The position numbers were made by a program, and so were the translations under genes. This document shows, one piece after another, positions 14,044 to 21,481 of a stretch of DNA of 24,824 bases (position 1 is its first letter; every line of letters starts with the position of its first letter). The stretch comes from Streptomyces novaecaesareae (GTDB lineage: Bacteria; Actinomycetota; Actinomycetes; Streptomycetales; Streptomycetaceae), in the NCBI RefSeq assembly GCF_000716875.1, contig NZ_JNWQ01000096.1, positions 1-24,824 on the forward strand, written 5' to 3'. Under the pieces are notes generated by a model. It was not told where the DNA came from. It did no database searches and saw nothing but the letters and a program-made list of their open reading frames with translations.

Positions 14044-16269
14044 TCACTGCCGGGGCGGTTGCGGCGGGTAGCCGTAGCCGGGCGGCGGGGGCTGGTAGCC
14101 GTCCGGCTCGGCGGGCGGGGCGGGCACCGGCGGCTGGCCCTGGGGGGCCGGGTAGCCGTAGCCGGGGCCGGGCTGCGGAGCGGGGGCGCCCTGCTGCCAG
14201 GGCTGCTGCTGCGGGTAGCCGTACCCGGGCGGGGGCGGCGGGGTCTGGCCGGGCTGCGGCGCCCACGGTGCGCCGGGGGCGGGCTGCGGGGCGTGCGCGC
14301 CCTGGCCCTGGTAGGGCTGCGGCTGCGGGGCCTGCTGCGGCTGCTGCCAGGAGGCCTGCTGGGCGGCGGCCTGCTGGGCCCGGATGATGTCCTCGCCGAC
14401 CAGGGTGGCCAGCTCGAAGTACGCCTCGCGGACCTTGGGCCGCATCATGTCGAGGTTGACCTCGGCGCCGGCCGCCAGGCTCTCGTCGAAGGGCACCACG
14501 ACCACGCCGCGGCAGCGGGTCTGGAAGTGCGCGACGATGTCCTCGACCTTGATCATCTTGCTGGTCTCGCGCACCCCGGAGACCACCGTGATGCTGCGCT
14601 GCACCAGGTCGGCGTAGCCGTGCGCGGAGAGCCAGTCCAGGGTGGTCGAGGCGCTGGAGGCGCCGTCCACGCTGGGGGTGGAGACGATGATCAGCTGGTC
14701 GGCGAGGTCCAGCACCCCGCGCATCGCGCTGTACAGCAGGCCGGTGCCGGAGTCGGTCAGGATGATCGGGTACTGGCGGCCCAGCACGTCGATGACCTGG
14801 CGGTAGTCCGAGTCGTTGAAGGTGGTGGAGACCGCCGGGTCGACGTCGTTCGCCAGGATCTCCAGGCCCGAGTTCAGGTCCTGCGAGGTGAACTGACGGA
14901 TGTCCATGTAGCTGCGCAGGTGCGGGATGGCCGTCACCAGGTCGCGGATGGTCGCGCCGGTCTGGCGCTTGACCCGGCGGCCCAGGGTGCCGGCGTCCGG
15001 GTTGGCGTCGATCGCGATCACCTTGTCCTGGCGCTCGCTGGCCAGGGTCGCGCCGAGCGCGGTGGTGGTCGTGGTCTTGCCGACCCCGCCCTTGAGGCTG
15101 ATCACGGCGATCCGGTAGCAGCTCAGCACCGGAGTGCGGATGATCTCCAGCCTGCGGGACTTCTCGGCCGCCGCGGCCTTGCCGCCGAACTGGAACCGCG
15201 GCTGCTGGCGCTGCTGCTTGGGCTGGCTGCGCAGCAGCCGGTCCGAGGACAGCTCGACGGCGGCGGTGTAGCCCAGCGGAGCGCCGTGCGCGGTCTGCTG
15301 CGGGGCGGCGGACTGCTGGAAGGCGGCCGGCTGCGGGGCCTGCGGGTGCTGCTGCCAGAGCTGCGCGGGGGCCGGCTGCTGGGCCTGCTGCGGAGCGGCG
15401 GGCGGTCCGGGCTGGGGCTGGGCCGGCTGCTGGTAGGCGGCGGGCTGCGGCCAGCCGCCCTGGCGCGGGTCCACCGGGCCGGGCTGGGGGGCCGGTGCGG
15501 GCTGGGGCTGCGGGGCGGCCGGCTGGGCCTGGGCGGCCTGCTGGGCGGCCCACGCGGCCTGCGGGTCCCACGCGGGGTGCTGGTCCTGCGGGCTCTGCGG
15601 GTTCTGCGGCGGCACGGGCTGGGCGGGCGGCTGCGCATACGTCTGCGGCGGGACGGGCTGCGGCGCGGCCGCGGTCGGCGCCGGGTACGGCTGGGGTACG
15701 CCCTGCTGCGCCAGGGCCTCCGGCGACGGCCACGCCGGTGCGGCGGCCGGCGGCTGCTCGGCGGCGGGGGAGGGCACCGGGGAGGCCACCGGGAACGGGA
15801 CGTGCTGCGCCTCGGCCTGGACCGGCGGCACCGGAGGCACGTGCGCCGATGCGGCGGGCGCGGCCGCCGGAGCCTGGTTCGCGGCCGGCACGGGCGGCTG
15901 GGCCGCAGCGTGGTCCTGGGCCGGAGCGTGGCTTTGGGCCGGAGCGTGGTCCTGCGCCGGAGCCGCGGCGGCCACCGGGGCGTCCGCCACGGCCGGAGCC
16001 TGCGCGGGCACCGGCGCCGGAGCGGCCGCGTGCCCCGGGACCGCCGCGGCGGGCGCGTCGGCCGGGCCGGCGGGCGCGTCGGCCGGGCCGGCGGGCGGGC
16101 CCACCGGAGCCGCCGCCGACGCGGCGGGAGTCGTCCCAGCCGCCGGTGCTCCCGGAGCGTCCGTCTGCACGTACCAGGACGGGGGAGTGTAGTCAGGCGC
16201 GTCCGACCAGTCGTCGTCGTCCTCTGCCGCGTTGTCGCCGACGTAGACGCCGTCCCGATCGCTGCTCAC
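14044..16269 (-). CDS. MinD/ParA-like ATPase of the type VII secretion locus (EspI-like)
   Basis: 741-aa protein in three parts. Residues 1 to about 370 are Pro/Ala/Gln-rich and disordered, opening with an acidic-aromatic patch ([11 protein letters not shown], then P-S-W-Y-V-Q). The ATPase domain runs from about 380 to 630 and has the deviant Walker A K-G-G-V-G-K-T-T (393-400), then I-A-I-D-A-N-P-D and I-I-L-T-D-S-G-T-G. The tail is rich in Gln, Pro and P-G-Y-G-Y-P repeats. The domain plan and location recall mycobacterial EspI, which is linked to ESX-1 control. The GTG start at 16269 follows a GAGGGAG site. A role in regulating or positioning secretion is inference. Confidence 0.85.
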   Translation of the reverse strand: MSSDRDGVYVGDNAAEDDDDWSDAPDYTPPSWYVQTDAPGAPAAGTTPAASAAAPVGPPAGPADAPAGPADAPAAAVPGHAAAPAPVPAQAPAVADAPVAAAAPAQDHAPAQSHAPAQDHAAAQPPVPAANQAPAAAPAASAHVPPVPPVQAEAQHVPFPVASPVPSPAAEQPPAAAPAWPSPEALAQQGVPQPYPAPTAAAPQPVPPQTYAQPPAQPVPPQNPQSPQDQHPAWDPQAAWAAQQAAQAQPAAPQPQPAPAPQPGPVDPRQGGWPQPAAYQQPAQPQPGPPAAPQQAQQPAPAQLWQQHPQAPQPAAFQQSAAPQQTAHGAPLGYTAAVELSSDRLLRSQPKQQRQQPRFQFGGKAAAAEKSRRLEIIRTPVLSCYRIAVISLKGGVGKTTTTTALGATLASERQDKVIAIDANPDAGTLGRRVKRQTGATIRDLVTAIPHLRSYMDIRQFTSQDLNSGLEILANDVDPAVSTTFNDSDYRQVIDVLGRQYPIILTDSGTGLLYSAMRGVLDLADQLIIVSTPSVDGASSASTTLDWLSAHGYADLVQRSITVVSGVRETSKMIKVEDIVAHFQTRCRGVVVVPFDESLAAGAEVNLDMMRPKVREAYFELATLVGEDIIRAQQAAAQQASWQQPQQAPQPQPYQGQGAHAPQPAPGAPWAPQPGQTPPPPPGYGYPQQQPWQQGAPAPQPGPGYGYPAPQGQPPVPAPPAEPDGYQPPPPGYGYPPQPPRQ
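15908..15961 (-). repeat. 18-bp in-frame tandem repeat, three copies
   Basis: Three 18-bp units at 15908, 15926 and 15944 differ at two or three positions. On the coding strand they encode the six-residue theme P-A-Q-D/S-H-A in the disordered N-terminal arm of the MinD-like ATPase. The frame is kept if copy number changes. Confidence 0.85.
16051..16092 (-). repeat. 21-bp exact tandem repeat, two copies
   Basis: Two identical 21-bp units (16051-16071 and 16072-16092) encode A-G-P-A-D-A-P twice in the same disordered arm. Their identity suggests recent slippage or recombination. Confidence 0.9.
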
Positions 16270-16323
16270 TCTGGCTCCCTCGTGTTCGCCGCCGCTTGTT
16301 CAGCGGTGCCGTTGCCGCATCAC

Positions 16324-16353
16324 AGACTAGGCCGTACGGCAACCCCCGTTGAA
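16324..16353 (-). promoter_or_regulatory. Candidate promoter of the MinD-like gene
   Basis: On the minus strand TTCAAC (16353-16348) and TAGTCT (16329-16324) are 18 bases apart, ending 54 bases before the GTG start. This fits a housekeeping sigma promoter and suggests the gene can be transcribed separately from eccE and the 255-aa gene. The rest of the 131-base gap shows nothing else clear. Confidence 0.45.
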
Positions 16354-16400
16354 GGCGGCTTCGGTTCCGCGGACGCCCGCCGGGTGCGGCGAGCCGCTGC

Positions 16401-17168
16401 TCAGTCCATCCGGCGGGGGCCGCCGAGCACCTGTTGTTCGGCCTGCCCGGCCACGGCCCGTACGTACTGGCGCCGCATCCGGGTCGCCCACAGCGTGAGG
16501 TCGTCGCCGAGGGTGGGCAGCGTGGCCACGTCCTCCGGCGGGAGCGACAGCACCCGGCCGGTCAGCTCCGCCTCCTGCGGGGAGATCCGCTGCACGCCGA
16601 CCAGGTCGGCCGCGTTCAGCACCCGGGTGGCGTTCGGGCCCAGGTACGGCAGCAGCGTCAGGGTGGTCTGCCAGGGTGCGGCGGAGAGCCGGCTGCGCGG
16701 CGGGCGGGCGCCGAGGTCGCGCACCACCAGCACCGGCGAGGCCACCGAGGCGCCCTGCGGGCCCAGCCGGCCGACCTGGTGGATCGTCACGCACGGTTGG
16801 CCGCCGCCGGCGGCCTGCGCCATCGGACCCCACAGCTGCCCGCGGGCGGTCTCCACCGCGACCCGGGCGCCGATCGCGGCCGCCCGCAGCGCGATGATCT
16901 GCGCCGTCCACATGCCGCCGACCAGCACCAGGTCGTACGCGCTGGGGCGGAACAGGCCGAGCACCGCGGGCAGCCCCTGCGGGTCGACGCCGATGACCAC
17001 GCCGTCGTCGCCGACCGGGAAGGCCAGCGCCGCGAGGTCGGCCGGTTCGAGTACGTGCTTCTCCCGGCGCGGGCCGCGCAGCCCGAAGCCGGGCAGGATC
17101 CGCGGCCGGGCCCGGTGCTGCTCGGCGCCGGGCTGCGGGCCGAGGGCCGGATAGGTCTGGTACGCCAT
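16401..17168 (-). CDS. Unknown type VII locus protein, possible degenerate P-loop fold
   Basis: 255-aa protein that I do not recognise as a named family. No signal peptide or clear membrane helix. Residues about 50-110 alternate strands and helices: V-V-I-G-V-D-P-Q-G-L-P-A-V-L, then Y-D-L-V-L-V-G-G-M-W-T-A-Q-I-I-A-L-R and A-R-V-A-V-E-T. This resembles the start of EccC/FtsK-type ATPase domains, but G-G-M-W-T-A-Q-I stands where a Walker A motif would be, so nucleotide binding is unlikely if the relation is real. The ATG at 17168 overlaps the eccE stop by one base (TGATG), which implies translational coupling. A cytoplasmic partner of the secretion machine is the best guess. Confidence 0.75.
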   Translation of the reverse strand: MAYQTYPALGPQPGAEQHRARPRILPGFGLRGPRREKHVLEPADLAALAFPVGDDGVVIGVDPQGLPAVLGLFRPSAYDLVLVGGMWTAQIIALRAAAIGARVAVETARGQLWGPMAQAAGGGQPCVTIHQVGRLGPQGASVASPVLVVRDLGARPPRSRLSAAPWQTTLTLLPYLGPNATRVLNAADLVGVQRISPQEAELTGRVLSLPPEDVATLPTLGDDLTLWATRMRRQYVRAVAGQAEQQVLGGPRRMD

Positions 17169-18568
17169 CAGGACGCTCCTCCCAGTGGCAGGGTGGCGAG
17201 CATGCCGGGGGCCTGCTCCAGGTCGAGCCGGACGAGTCCGAGGCCGGCGCTCTGCGCCCGGGTCTCCACCTGGCGGCCGACCTGCCCGACCTCGCTCTCG
17301 CTGCGGCCGGTCACCCGCAGGTGTCCGCTGACGGTGACCGAGCCGCCGGTGCCGTGCCCGGCGGTCAGGCTGAAGGTGCTGGCGAGGGCGGGGGAGCCGG
17401 TGATCAGGTTGACCAGGTCCGGTGCGGCGATCCGGCCGGGGGCGCCGTCGGGGCGGCTCAGCTGCGGCCAGCGGGAGATCCAGTAGGTGGTGTGCCAGCG
17501 GTCGTCGATCCGCCAGAACCGGCCGCCCTCCTGGGTGCGGCGGGTGGTGCCGCCGCCGCTGCCGGTGCCCTGGCGGCCGGCCACCGCGATCGGGTTGGCG
17601 CAGGCGGAGATGGCAAGCGCGGCGATCAGCTCGCGCTCGTCCAGCACGGTCGCGTTGAACCCGGCGCTGTTGAGCCGCCCGGCCAGCTGGTCGGTCACCC
17701 GCTGCAGTGCCTTGCGGGCGCCCTCCTCGCCGCCGCCGCGGGCCCGGACGGCGGTCGCCGCGCGCTCCGGGTCGAGCTTGAGGGCGACCCAGGTCAGCCG
17801 CAGCCCGGGGGTGGAGGTGCCGTCCGGCAGTTCGCGGTAGGCGCGGGCGGCCAGCGACTGCTCGGGCAGGTGCGGGGCCGGGGCGGGCTGGGTGTGCTGG
17901 ACGAGCTGCACCGACTCCAGGGTGATGTCGTCCACCGTGAGCGCCGAGCAGACCACGTCCAGCGGCAGCGGCAGCGCGGTGCGCACCGGGCGCAGCGGCT
18001 GGTCCTTGGCCTGGACGAGCAGCACCGAGCTGAGGAAGGTGCCGTCGCCGACCATGCCGGTCTCCCGGCGGACCGGACGGCCGCCGAACTCGGCCTCGGT
18101 GGCGTGGGTGCAGGTGCGCAGCCCGGGTTCGAGCTCCAGGGCCGGCGCCAGCGCCGGGTCGGTGCCGACCGGCGGCAGCAGCGTCCTGGCCTGCTTGCGG
18201 CGGGACTTGAGGGCGGAGCGCACCCGCAGCAGCTCCGGGATGGTCCGTCCGCGCACCGGGACGGCCGCGAGGACGAGCAGCAGCAGCGCGACCGCGCCGA
18301 AGCCGGCCGCGACCGCGCGGCTGATCGTCCAGCCGACCGCGACCAGCGCGGCCGCGACCTCGACCAGGACCAGCTGTTGGAGCTTCAACCGGCCGCCGAG
18401 CAGGCCGGGTCGGGGATTGACGCGGACCTGGACGGCACCGCCGCCCCCGGTGGTCGGCTGCGGTCGGGCGGTCCCGGCGGCCGGGCCGCCCTGCTGCGCC
18501 CGGCCGGACCGGCGCGCCCTCCCGCCGCCCGTACTGCGGCGGCGTCCTGGAGCGGTCTGGCTTGGCAT
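17168..18568 (-). CDS. eccE: Type VII secretion membrane protein EccE
   Basis: 466-aa protein of the ESX membrane complex. A basic, Gly-rich N-terminus (residues 1-60) leads into two hydrophobic helices (about 65-82 and 85-105), separated by a few residues, then a long soluble domain. The domain order and sequence fit the EccE family; in mycobacteria EccE sits at the edge of the EccBCDE complex. Two helices and a large C-terminal domain are typical. I use the ATG at 18568 (M-P-S-Q-T); a GAGAGGG lies about 12 bases before it. A longer frame extends upstream into the divergent promoter region and is less likely. It is coupled to the downstream 255-aa gene by a TGATG overlap. Confidence 0.88.
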   Translation of the reverse strand: MPSQTAPGRRRSTGGGRARRSGRAQQGGPAAGTARPQPTTGGGGAVQVRVNPRPGLLGGRLKLQQLVLVEVAAALVAVGWTISRAVAAGFGAVALLLLVLAAVPVRGRTIPELLRVRSALKSRRKQARTLLPPVGTDPALAPALELEPGLRTCTHATEAEFGGRPVRRETGMVGDGTFLSSVLLVQAKDQPLRPVRTALPLPLDVVCSALTVDDITLESVQLVQHTQPAPAPHLPEQSLAARAYRELPDGTSTPGLRLTWVALKLDPERAATAVRARGGGEEGARKALQRVTDQLAGRLNSAGFNATVLDERELIAALAISACANPIAVAGRQGTGSGGGTTRRTQEGGRFWRIDDRWHTTYWISRWPQLSRPDGAPGRIAAPDLVNLITGSPALASTFSLTAGHGTGGSVTVSGHLRVTGRSESEVGQVGRQVETRAQSAGLGLVRLDLEQAPGMLATLPLGGAS

Positions 18569-18755
18569 CCCCCGGTGGCCCTCTCTGATCCGTTGTCGCG
18601 GCCCGGCTGGCTGGTTCGCGGACCGTACCCGTACCGTACTCACCGTCTGCTGCCGCATCGTAGAGGGTTCGCGCGGGTTCGTGCCCGGCGGGTGGACCAC
18701 GGGGCAGGTCGGTCGGACGAGGTCCGACACACGTCTGACAAGGGGGACGACCAGG
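18569..18755. promoter_or_regulatory. Divergent control region eccE / eccB
   Basis: 187 bases separate the two divergent secretion genes. It holds a run of three CCGTAC-type repeats (18623-18639) and a perfect 7-bp inverted repeat, GTCGGAC and GTCCGAC around GAG (18712-18728). The inverted repeat lies 27 bases before the eccB ATG and could be an operator or a leader hairpin. The eccB ribosome site is AAGGGGGA (18740-18747). I cannot place -35/-10 boxes with confidence. Confidence 0.5.
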
Positions 18756-20471
18756 ATGGCATCGCGCCGGGACGAGCTGAACGCGTACACCTTCGCCCGC
18801 AAGCGGACGGTGGGAGCCTTCCTGCTGCCCGCCGGCGGCGGCAGCGACGAGGATGCGCCGCGTCCGGTGAAGGCGGTGCTGCCGAGTGTGCTGGCCGGGG
18901 CGGTGATCGTGGCCGGGTTCGGGCTGTGGGGCGTGTTCAAGCCGAGCGCGCCGGTGAAGTGGGACGACGGCAAGAACATCATCCAGGGCAAGCAGTCGAC
19001 GACCCGGTACGTGGTGCTGTTCGATCCGGACGGCAAGACCAAGCGGCTGCACCAGGTGCTCAACATGTCCTCGGCGCGGCTGGTGCTGCCCGCCGACGCC
19101 AAGGTCGTGGTGGTGGACGACGGGGTGCTCGACCGGTACCCCAACCACGGCCCGACCATCGGCATCCCGTACGCGCCGGACAAGCTGCCGAGCAAGGACA
19201 ACGCGGGCCAGTCGATGAAGTGGGCGGTCTGCGACCGGCCGGGCTCGGACGAGAAGCAGGAGACCGTCAACCAGGCGGTGTTCGTGGCGGCCGCCCAGGA
19301 CGCGGCGGCGCTGGCGGCCAAGGACCGGATGCTCGGCCCGGACCAGCTGATGCTGGTGCAGCAGGCGGACGAGCAGCAGGTCTCCGCCGCGGCGGCGCCG
19401 GGGCAGCCGGCCGCCTCGGGCGCGAAGGTCTACCTGGTCGACGCGCAGGGCCGCAAGCACGAGATCGGCTCCCCGCAGTCGGACGACAAGGAGCGCAAGT
19501 CGCTGGTCACCGCGGTCTTCGGACCCAACGCGGTGCCGCAGCGGGTCAAGCGGGACTGGCTGGACACCCTGGTCAACGGCACCCCGGTCACCTTCCCGCA
19601 GGTCGAGGGGGTGGCGGACAGCCAGAACCCCAACTCCCAGGTGAAGCTGGAGAACGCCGCCGACCAGCGGATCGGCCGGCTGGTGCACTACCAGGACCGG
19701 GCCTACGTGGTCGGCAAGGACAGGCTCTTCCTGATCACGGCGTTCCAGGCGGAGCTGATCCGGCAGAACCCGGCCTACCAGGTGCTCTACAAGTACGACC
19801 AGGACAAGAAGCCGCGCAGCGACGAGATGACCCCGGCCGACCAGTCCCGGTACGGGAGCGACGTCCGGCTGCCGGACACCGCGGCCGACTGGCCGATGAA
19901 GTCCGGTGCGCCGGTGAACAACTGGCAGGACCGCCAGGACGCCCGGCTGGTCGTGTGCAGCACCTTCGACGGTGTCGCCGAGGACGGCCGTACGCCCAAG
20001 CGCAGCGTCTGGGCCGGGACTTCGTACCCCGCCCAGTACAACAACGGTGCCGGCGCGGCGTACGTGACCCCCGGTCACGGCCTGTTCTACCGGGCGCTGA
20101 ACAACACCACCGCCGGCTCCGGCACCGACTTCCTGATCACCGAGACCGGGCTGCGCTACGCCGTCCCGTCCAACGGCGACGGCGGCCGCGGCGGCACCCC
20201 CTCGCCGGGGGCGCAGCCCGGCCAGAGCGGCGCCCCGAAGGCGCCGGCCCCGCAGCCGGCGGCACCGAACCCGGGCGCCCCGAACCCGGCGGCGCCGGAC
20301 CCGCAGCAGGGTCAGCAGCCGAGCCAGCAACCGGACGAACCGGGCGGCAACCAGGCCCGGTTGGGGTACCAGGGGCTCCAGCCGCTGCCGGTGCCGCGCG
20401 AGTGGTCGGACCTGGTCCCGGCCGGCCCGCCGCTGGCCGCGAAGAGCGCCGCCCAGCCGCAGAACGCCTGA
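18756..20471 (+). CDS. eccB: Type VII secretion membrane protein EccB
   Basis: 571-aa bitopic protein. The N-terminus M-A-S-R-R-D-E-L-N-A-Y-T-F-A-R-K-R is typical of EccB and lies in the cytoplasm. One membrane helix follows (about 41-60). The long outer domain begins with a basic/aromatic patch and includes two Cys residues, in K-W-A-V-C-D and L-V-V-C-S-T, that could pair. The last 100 residues are Pro/Gln/Ala-rich with P-N-P-G-A-P-type repeats and probably span the cell wall. In ESX systems EccB is the periplasmic part of the EccBCDE complex. The ATG at 18756 has AAGGGGGA eight bases before it. It heads the rightward part of the secretion locus. Confidence 0.93.
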   Translation: MASRRDELNAYTFARKRTVGAFLLPAGGGSDEDAPRPVKAVLPSVLAGAVIVAGFGLWGVFKPSAPVKWDDGKNIIQGKQSTTRYVVLFDPDGKTKRLHQVLNMSSARLVLPADAKVVVVDDGVLDRYPNHGPTIGIPYAPDKLPSKDNAGQSMKWAVCDRPGSDEKQETVNQAVFVAAAQDAAALAAKDRMLGPDQLMLVQQADEQQVSAAAAPGQPAASGAKVYLVDAQGRKHEIGSPQSDDKERKSLVTAVFGPNAVPQRVKRDWLDTLVNGTPVTFPQVEGVADSQNPNSQVKLENAADQRIGRLVHYQDRAYVVGKDRLFLITAFQAELIRQNPAYQVLYKYDQDKKPRSDEMTPADQSRYGSDVRLPDTAADWPMKSGAPVNNWQDRQDARLVVCSTFDGVAEDGRTPKRSVWAGTSYPAQYNNGAGAAYVTPGHGLFYRALNNTTAGSGTDFLITETGLRYAVPSNGDGGRGGTPSPGAQPGQSGAPKAPAPQPAAPNPGAPNPAAPDPQQGQQPSQQPDEPGGNQARLGYQGLQPLPVPREWSDLVPAGPPLAAKSAAQPQNA

Positions 20472-20559
20472 TCAGCGGGCGGTAGAACGCCTGACCGGCC
20501 CGGCGCGGCAAAGGAATTGGCCACAGTGTCATGGTCTGGTAACTACTCGGTGCTCGGTG

Positions 20560-20588
20560 TTGGGCGAGTTGCGTGTGCCGACTACAGT
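20560..20588 (+). promoter_or_regulatory. Candidate promoter of the WXG100 genes
   Basis: TTGGGC (20560-20565) and TACAGT (20583-20588) are exactly 17 bases apart, about 90 bases before the first WXG100 start. Between eccB and this site is an 11-bp direct repeat, AGAACGCCTGA (20461-20471 and 20484-20494); the first copy contains the eccB stop. GGGCCC-GCA-GGGCCC near 20622-20636 could form a small leader hairpin. The promoter would allow the small secreted proteins to be made at higher levels than eccB. Confidence 0.6.
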
Positions 20589-20676
20589 GCTGCTGGGCAT
20601 CACACGGGTGATGCGGCGGCCGGGCCCGCAGGGCCCTCCGCGCACGCAATTGTTGTCTCATGGGGGACGGTGGAGC

Positions 20677-20982
20677 ATGGCTCAGGGTCAGTTCACGATG
20701 ACCGCTCAGGAGATGCTGGCTTTCGCCAAGCAGATCGAAGAGGCCATCGGCAAGATCGAGGCTGAGCGGACCAAGCTCATCAGCACGGTCTCGGGCATCA
20801 CCGGCGGCTGGCAGGGCCAGGCGGCGACGGCCTACACGAACCTGCAGAACAAGGTCAACGACGACATCGCGAAGCTCAAGGAATCGCTGAACGCGATCAA
20901 GCACGCGATCGAGCAGACCACCAAGCACTACGCGAGCACCGAAGAAGAGCAGAAGGCGATGTTCTCCACCGCCCAGGGCTGA
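20677..20982 (+). CDS. WXG100-family secreted protein (first of pair)
   Basis: 101-aa ESAT-6-like protein. Two amphipathic helices flank the W-Q-G turn (G-G-W-Q-G-Q-A-A, Trp about residue 46). The C-terminus carries Y-A-S-T-E, matching the Y-x-x-x-D/E export signal. Such proteins leave the cell as folded helical dimers without a cleaved signal peptide. I start at the ATG at 20677, with GGGGGA nine bases before it; an upstream in-frame ATG at 20557 would add 40 residues unlike the family. It pairs with the next gene; in S. coelicolor the corresponding genes are called esxA and esxB, but I cannot say which is which. Confidence 0.95.
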   Translation: MAQGQFTMTAQEMLAFAKQIEEAIGKIEAERTKLISTVSGITGGWQGQAATAYTNLQNKVNDDIAKLKESLNAIKHAIEQTTKHYASTEEEQKAMFSTAQG

Positions 20983-21034
20983 TCGCCGTTCCCGGTTCGA
21001 TCGCCGTCACCGCGCTGATCGCCGGTCTGTTCCG
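20981..21034. repeat. Three phased 18-bp repeats between the WXG100 genes
   Basis: GATCGCCG occurs at 20981, 20999 and 21017, exactly 18 bases apart, starting inside the first gene's stop codon. The rest of each unit is only loosely alike. See the hairpin that follows. Confidence 0.65.
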
Positions 21035-21046
21035 ATCCACCGCTCG

Positions 21047-21081
21047 GCGGGGCGCCCGCAACTGACCGCGGGACGCTCCGC
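21047..21081 (+). other. Intercistronic hairpin between the WXG100 genes
   Basis: GCGGGGCGCCCGC (21047-21059) pairs with GCGGGACGCTCCGC (21068-21081), apart from one mismatch and one bulged base, around an 8-base loop. It ends 21 bases before the next start and leaves the ribosome site AAGGGAG (21091-21097) free. It may tune the ratio of the two partners by slowing mRNA decay or partly terminating transcription. Confidence 0.5.
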
Positions 21082-21102
21082 ACCCTCGTCAAGGGAGACA
21101 AC

Positions 21103-21396
21103 GTGTCCGACCACATTCTCGTCAACTTCGAGACCGTTCACCACGCGGCCGAGGAGGTGCGCGCCTCGGCGGGCCGCATCGACCACCTGCTGAACGACCT
21201 CAAGGGCAATGTCACGCGCATCGCCGCCAGCTGGCAGGGTGTCGCCCAGGAGGGCTACCAGGCCCACCAGAAGATCTGGGACGACCGCGCCAAGGACCTG
21301 CAGCAGGTCTGCTCGCAGATCGCGACCTCGCTGGACAACGCCGCGCAGAGCTACAAGACGACCGAGGACAACAACGCCAAGCTCTGGCAGCACTGA
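21103..21396 (+). CDS. WXG100-family secreted protein (second of pair)
   Basis: 97-aa ESAT-6-like protein with the turn motif S-W-Q-G-V-A-Q-E-G and two helices on either side. Y-K-T-T-E near the C-terminus matches the Y-x-x-x-D/E export signal, so both members of the pair carry one. The GTG start at 21103 is preceded by AAGGGAG (21091-21097). It is likely the heterodimer partner of the product encoded 120 bases upstream and a substrate of the machine built from EccB and EccE. The stem-loop after it may reduce read-through into mycP. Confidence 0.95.
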   Translation: MSDHILVNFETVHHAAEEVRASAGRIDHLLNDLKGNVTRIAASWQGVAQEGYQAHQKIWDDRAKDLQQVCSQIATSLDNAAQSYKTTEDNNAKLWQH

Positions 21397-21423
21397 CCAC
21401 GCGTTCCCAAGCGGGAACGACAG

Positions 21424-21456
21424 GGGGCGGGTACCCGGATTCCGGGCACCCGCCCC
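21424..21456 (+). terminator. Stem-loop between the WXG100 pair and mycP
   Basis: A 16-base arm (21424-21439) pairs with 21441-21456 with one A-C mismatch; in practice the loop is ATT. It lies 28 bases after the second WXG100 stop and 26 before mycP. It would act as a full or partial terminator that keeps protease levels below substrate levels. Confidence 0.7.
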
Positions 21457-21481
21457 TCGGCGCGCGGCACGGGTGGACGAC

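Noticed and set aside
17169..20330. Very long minus-strand frame continuing upstream of the 255-aa gene
   Set aside because: Only 16401-17168 is real. Upstream it runs out of frame through eccE and antisense to eccB, without a start signal.
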